Shown in pieces: positions 7,486 through 9,080 of a DNA stretch of 9,080 bases. Each line of letters begins with the position of its first letter. The first letter of the stretch is position 1. The notes beneath the pieces were generated by a model. It did no database searches and was not told the DNA's origin. It saw nothing but the letters and a program-made list of their open reading frames with translations. The stretch covers positions 4,322-13,401 of the forward strand of contig MIBK01000244.1 of the NCBI GenBank assembly GCA_001829505.1. The letters are read 5' to 3'. This DNA comes from Spirochaetes bacterium RBG_16_67_19. Lineage in GTDB: Bacteria; Spirochaetota; Spirochaetia; SZUA-6; DRHE01. The position numbers and the translations under genes are program-made.

Positions 7486-8843
7486 TTCGTACGCTCCGCC
7501 TCTGCGCGCTCCATCAGCAGCGCCTGCCTGGCTTCACCGAACTGCTTCTGCAGCTCGATCTTGGAAGGACACACGAAGGTGCAAAGGTTGCAGTCCACGC
7601 AGAGCTCCAGGCCGGCCCTTTCGGCCTCGGCCAGCGCCTGCCGGTAAAGGTAGCGGTGCAGCACTTGAGGCATGATGCGCGCCGGGCATACCTTCTCGCA
7701 CAGCCCGCAGGTGATGCAGGGCCGCCTTTCCCCCCGCAGGAAGGTGGTAAGGCGGCGGTCGGCGGCGCCCGTCAGCCGGCCCGCAAAACAAGGCAGGTAG
7801 GAGGTGCGGTCGAAACCCGGACGCAGGAAAGCGAGGAATTGTCTGGCCGAGCCTTCCGGAAGAAAGAAGTAGGCGTCGTCGTTGTATTGGACCGCCGCCC
7901 GCGCGGGGTCGACCCTGTCGCCCCTGAACAGCCCTCCGCACAGGGTGGCGATTTCCGGGCTCTCCGGAGCGAAGGAGCTGACGGGAGTGCCGATTCGCAC
8001 GGCCAGGTGGCGGGGATGGGCACACCCAGGACCCCCGGCGGCGATGAGCCTCTGGTGGAGCGGAAGGCCTTCGGCCAGGCAGCCCCCGACGGCTTCCGCC
8101 GCTTGCACGTCGATGACCCAGATTGTGCTGTCCTTCTGCAGGCCGGGAATGCTCCTGCGCAGAGCCTGGACCAATACCCGTGGGTTCTCCGCCGGATAGC
8201 GCAGCGGGATCGGCCGGAAATGGATCCAGGCGAATCCGGCCAGGTCGGAGTACATCATCCTGGCCACGGGATCGCGTACCGCGGTCAGGACGATCTCGAG
8301 GGTCCCATAGTCTTCCAGCAGACGCGGCAGGAACTTCAGTCCCTGGATGATGCGGCTCCAGGAGCGGCGCAGGATGACCTTGCCTCGGGCCCTGAAGGGC
8401 TCGGTCATGACGACGTTCAGCACGATCACTCGGGGTTTGCGGTCTTCCCCCAATTCCGGCATCCCTCTGGTGGCGGAGCTCCAGAACAACGGCCAAACCC
8501 CGCCCCTGGCCAAAGCGGCCACGGTCTCCCCCCGGGTGATTCGTTCGGGTTGATACGTCTTGAGCGGAGTGATGTCCGGGCGGATTTGCTCAAGAACGAG
8601 CTGCTCCTCCTCCAGCATTGCCTTTCCGGCCGCTGGGGAGGGCAAGGCCAGAGTGGCTCCCGGTACCGCAGTCTCCGCGAGAACCTCGCCGAATTCCACG
8701 GACTGGCCGTCGTGGATAACCGGCCTATACTTCAGCCCGTCCCGGTGCAACCGGATGATCAGCCTGCGGGGAATGGGCGGCTCTTCGACGATGCCTGAAG
8801 GCCTGCCGGGGATTTTAGGGCGATAGCCGCCGCTGATTCTCAT
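7482..8843 (-). CDS. nqrA: Na+-translocating NADH:quinone reductase subunit A with two [4Fe-4S] motifs
   Basis: First gene of the operon; 453 residues, close to the usual ~446. NqrA is a cytoplasmic subunit of the complex implicated in quinone binding. The N-terminus shows the NqrA/RnfC barrel-sandwich region with PSPAAGK (69-74) followed by the NqrA core. Unlike Vibrio-type NqrA, the C-terminal region has two complete ferredoxin motifs: C376-C379-C382-C386-P and C415-C418-C421-C425-P. The second is embedded in CTFVCPSK, and from memory Vibrio NqrA has CTFVCPGK at this place but lacks the other cysteines, and has EKVMP where this protein has EKVCP; so the sites are homologous. ATG 8843 has GGAG five bases upstream; an ATG 11 bases further upstream is out of frame. 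RnfC was considered because of the clusters, but RnfB is absent and nqrF present, and the N-terminus lacks the RnfC glycine-rich NADH loop as I know it. Confidence 0.88.
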   Translation of the reverse strand: MRISGGYRPKIPGRPSGIVEEPPIPRRLIIRLHRDGLKYRPVIHDGQSVEFGEVLAETAVPGATLALPSPAAGKAMLEEEQLVLEQIRPDITPLKTYQPERITRGETVAALARGGVWPLFWSSATRGMPELGEDRKPRVIVLNVVMTEPFRARGKVILRRSWSRIIQGLKFLPRLLEDYGTLEIVLTAVRDPVARMMYSDLAGFAWIHFRPIPLRYPAENPRVLVQALRRSIPGLQKDSTIWVIDVQAAEAVGGCLAEGLPLHQRLIAAGGPGCAHPRHLAVRIGTPVSSFAPESPEIATLCGGLFRGDRVDPARAAVQYNDDAYFFLPEGSARQFLAFLRPGFDRTSYLPCFAGRLTGAADRRLTTFLRGERRPCITCGLCEKVCPARIMPQVLHRYLYRQALAEAERAGLELCVDCNLCTFVCPSKIELQKQFGEARQALLMERAEAERTK

Positions 8844-8873
8844 GTTGACTCCATGCTTGAATTGCCAGGGATG

Positions 8874-8885
8874 TCGTGAACACGA
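8874..8885. repeat. Short inverted repeat near the expected nqr transcription start
   Basis: TCGTG-AA-CACGA is a perfect 5-bp inverted repeat with a 2-base centre. It lies just downstream of the -10 box, where nqr transcription should begin, a typical place for a repressor operator. It is short enough to occur by chance. Confidence 0.3.
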
Positions 8886-8891
8886 TCTCTG

Positions 8892-8920
8892 ATTCTACGC
8901 TAGTATTCCTACCGAGTCAA
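8892..8920 (-). promoter_or_regulatory. Sigma70-type promoter of the nqr operon
   Basis: On the minus strand TTGACT (8915-8920, five of six matches to TTGACA) is followed after exactly 17 bases by TAGAAT (8892-8897, five of six matches to TATAAT). Transcription would begin near 8885, giving a leader of about 42 bases before the nqrA ATG at 8843. This is the only convincing promoter seen for the whole minus-strand cluster, as later gene junctions are too short to host one outside coding sequence. Confidence 0.75.
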
Positions 8921-8942
8921 TCATATTTATGATAGAATATGA
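8921..8942. promoter_or_regulatory. Inverted repeat abutting the nqr -35 box; candidate operator
   Basis: TCATATT (8921-8927) and AATATGA (8936-8942) are perfect 7-bp inverted arms around an 8-base centre. The site directly touches the -35 hexamer of the nqr promoter and lies between the two divergent genes, the position expected for a dimeric regulator acting on one or both. The 15-base arm-to-arm period is about one and a half helical turns, which is unusual for a dimer bound on a single face. A protein such as the divergent response regulator is a possible binder, but this is inference. It is AT-rich and could partly be promoter sequence for the plus-strand gene (TATGAT at 8928-8933, TAGAAT at 8933-8938; no good -35 for either). 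Confidence 0.45.
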
Positions 8943-8962
8943 GGGTCGCGTATAAAAATGCA

Positions 8963-8970
8963 GGGGGGGG
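8963..8970 (+). promoter_or_regulatory. Eight-G tract acting as Shine-Dalgarno of the divergent regulator gene
   Basis: An uninterrupted run of eight G begins right after A8962 and ends six bases before ATG 8977. It can pair with the CCUCC of 16S rRNA at several registers. It selects ATG 8977 over the out-of-frame ATG at 8958. Confidence 0.55.
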
Positions 8971-8976
8971 CCGCAC

Positions 8977-9080
8977 ATGGTCAGGATCCTAATCATCGAC
9001 GACGATCTGGATATCCTCGAAACCGTGGGGGCGCTGCTGGAGGATAGAGGGTTTGAGATTTTCTCGGCGGACACCGTGGA
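8977..9080 (+). CDS. Response regulator, receiver domain N-terminus (cut by window edge)
   Basis: ATG 8977 opens a frame running to the right edge (34 full codons). The encoded start is a receiver domain: hydrophobic strand 1 VRILII followed by the acidic triad D8-D9-D10, then helix 1 (LDILETVGALLEDRG) and strand 2 (FEIFSA). It is similar in layout to the receiver encoded at 1167-1568 but is a different sequence. The phospho-acceptor Asp and any output domain lie outside the window, so it may be a DNA-binding regulator, an enhancer-binding protein or another single-domain receiver. It is transcribed away from nqrA from the shared 133-base intergenic region, which makes it a candidate regulator of the operon. 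Confidence 0.88.
   Translation, partial: MVRILIIDDDLDILETVGALLEDRGFEIFSADTV

Noticed and set aside
7350..8798. Plus-strand open frame of 482 codons opposite nqrA
   Set aside because: Antisense shadow of nqrA with no recognisable domain or ribosome site.
8921..8942. Intrinsic terminator
   Set aside because: The arms are AT-rich and no T run follows on either strand, so a stable termination hairpin is unlikely.
8844..8976. Sigma54 (-24/-12) promoter
   Set aside because: A TGGCA occurs on the minus strand near 8866 but no GC-containing -12 element follows at the right spacing, while the sigma70 hexamers at 8892-8920 fit well.
8958..8976. ATG at 8958 as start of the divergent regulator
   Set aside because: It is not in frame with the receiver sequence and precedes rather than follows the G-rich ribosome site.

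Overview
The window is a compact, GC-rich, almost entirely minus-strand gene cluster with no gene-free stretch over about 135 bases. Read on the minus strand it runs from right to left. A strong sigma70-type promoter (about 8892-8920) leads into six genes for a sodium-pumping NADH:quinone oxidoreductase (nqrA-B-C-D-E-F, 8843 down to 3444). These are followed without a break by a small helical ferritin-like protein (3422-2970), a six-helix membrane histidine kinase (2966-1572), a stand-alone receiver protein (1568-1167) and a cytochrome b carrying an unusual lipoprotein-type N-terminus (1153 down past the left edge). The genes overlap by 4-11 bases or are separated by 3-21 bases, and I see no terminator among them, so they look like a single operon.

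At the right edge a gene on the plus strand (8977 to beyond 9080) starts divergently and encodes the N-terminal part of a response-regulator receiver domain. The 133-base divergent region holds the nqr promoter and two inverted repeats, at 8921-8942 and 8874-8885, that could be operator sites.

How the parts may work together: NqrF takes electrons from NADH, passes them through its FAD and [2Fe-2S] cluster to the NqrD/E iron site and then to the flavins of NqrC and NqrB, reducing quinone while Na+ is pumped. A cytochrome b in the same operon would be a natural partner for oxidising or re-reducing that quinone. The kinase and receiver could tune the chain to its redox or energy state; this is inference. 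No ApbE flavin transferase and no NqrM maturation factor is visible, so those must be encoded elsewhere.

The most notable points are two complete CX2CX2CX3CP ferredoxin motifs in NqrA (the well-studied Vibrio-type NqrA has no such clusters), a cytochrome b whose N-terminus is a lipoprotein signal plus a His/Glu-rich linker plus an extra membrane helix, and insertion of a two-component pair and a degenerate ferritin-like protein into an nqr operon.

Organism: base composition, the Nqr set and the b6-like cytochrome b suggest a Gram-negative bacterium with an anaerobic or flexible respiratory chain. A Desulfobacterota/Desulfuromonas-like or other deep Gram-negative lineage seems plausible, but this is a weak inference and the window alone does not fix the phylum.
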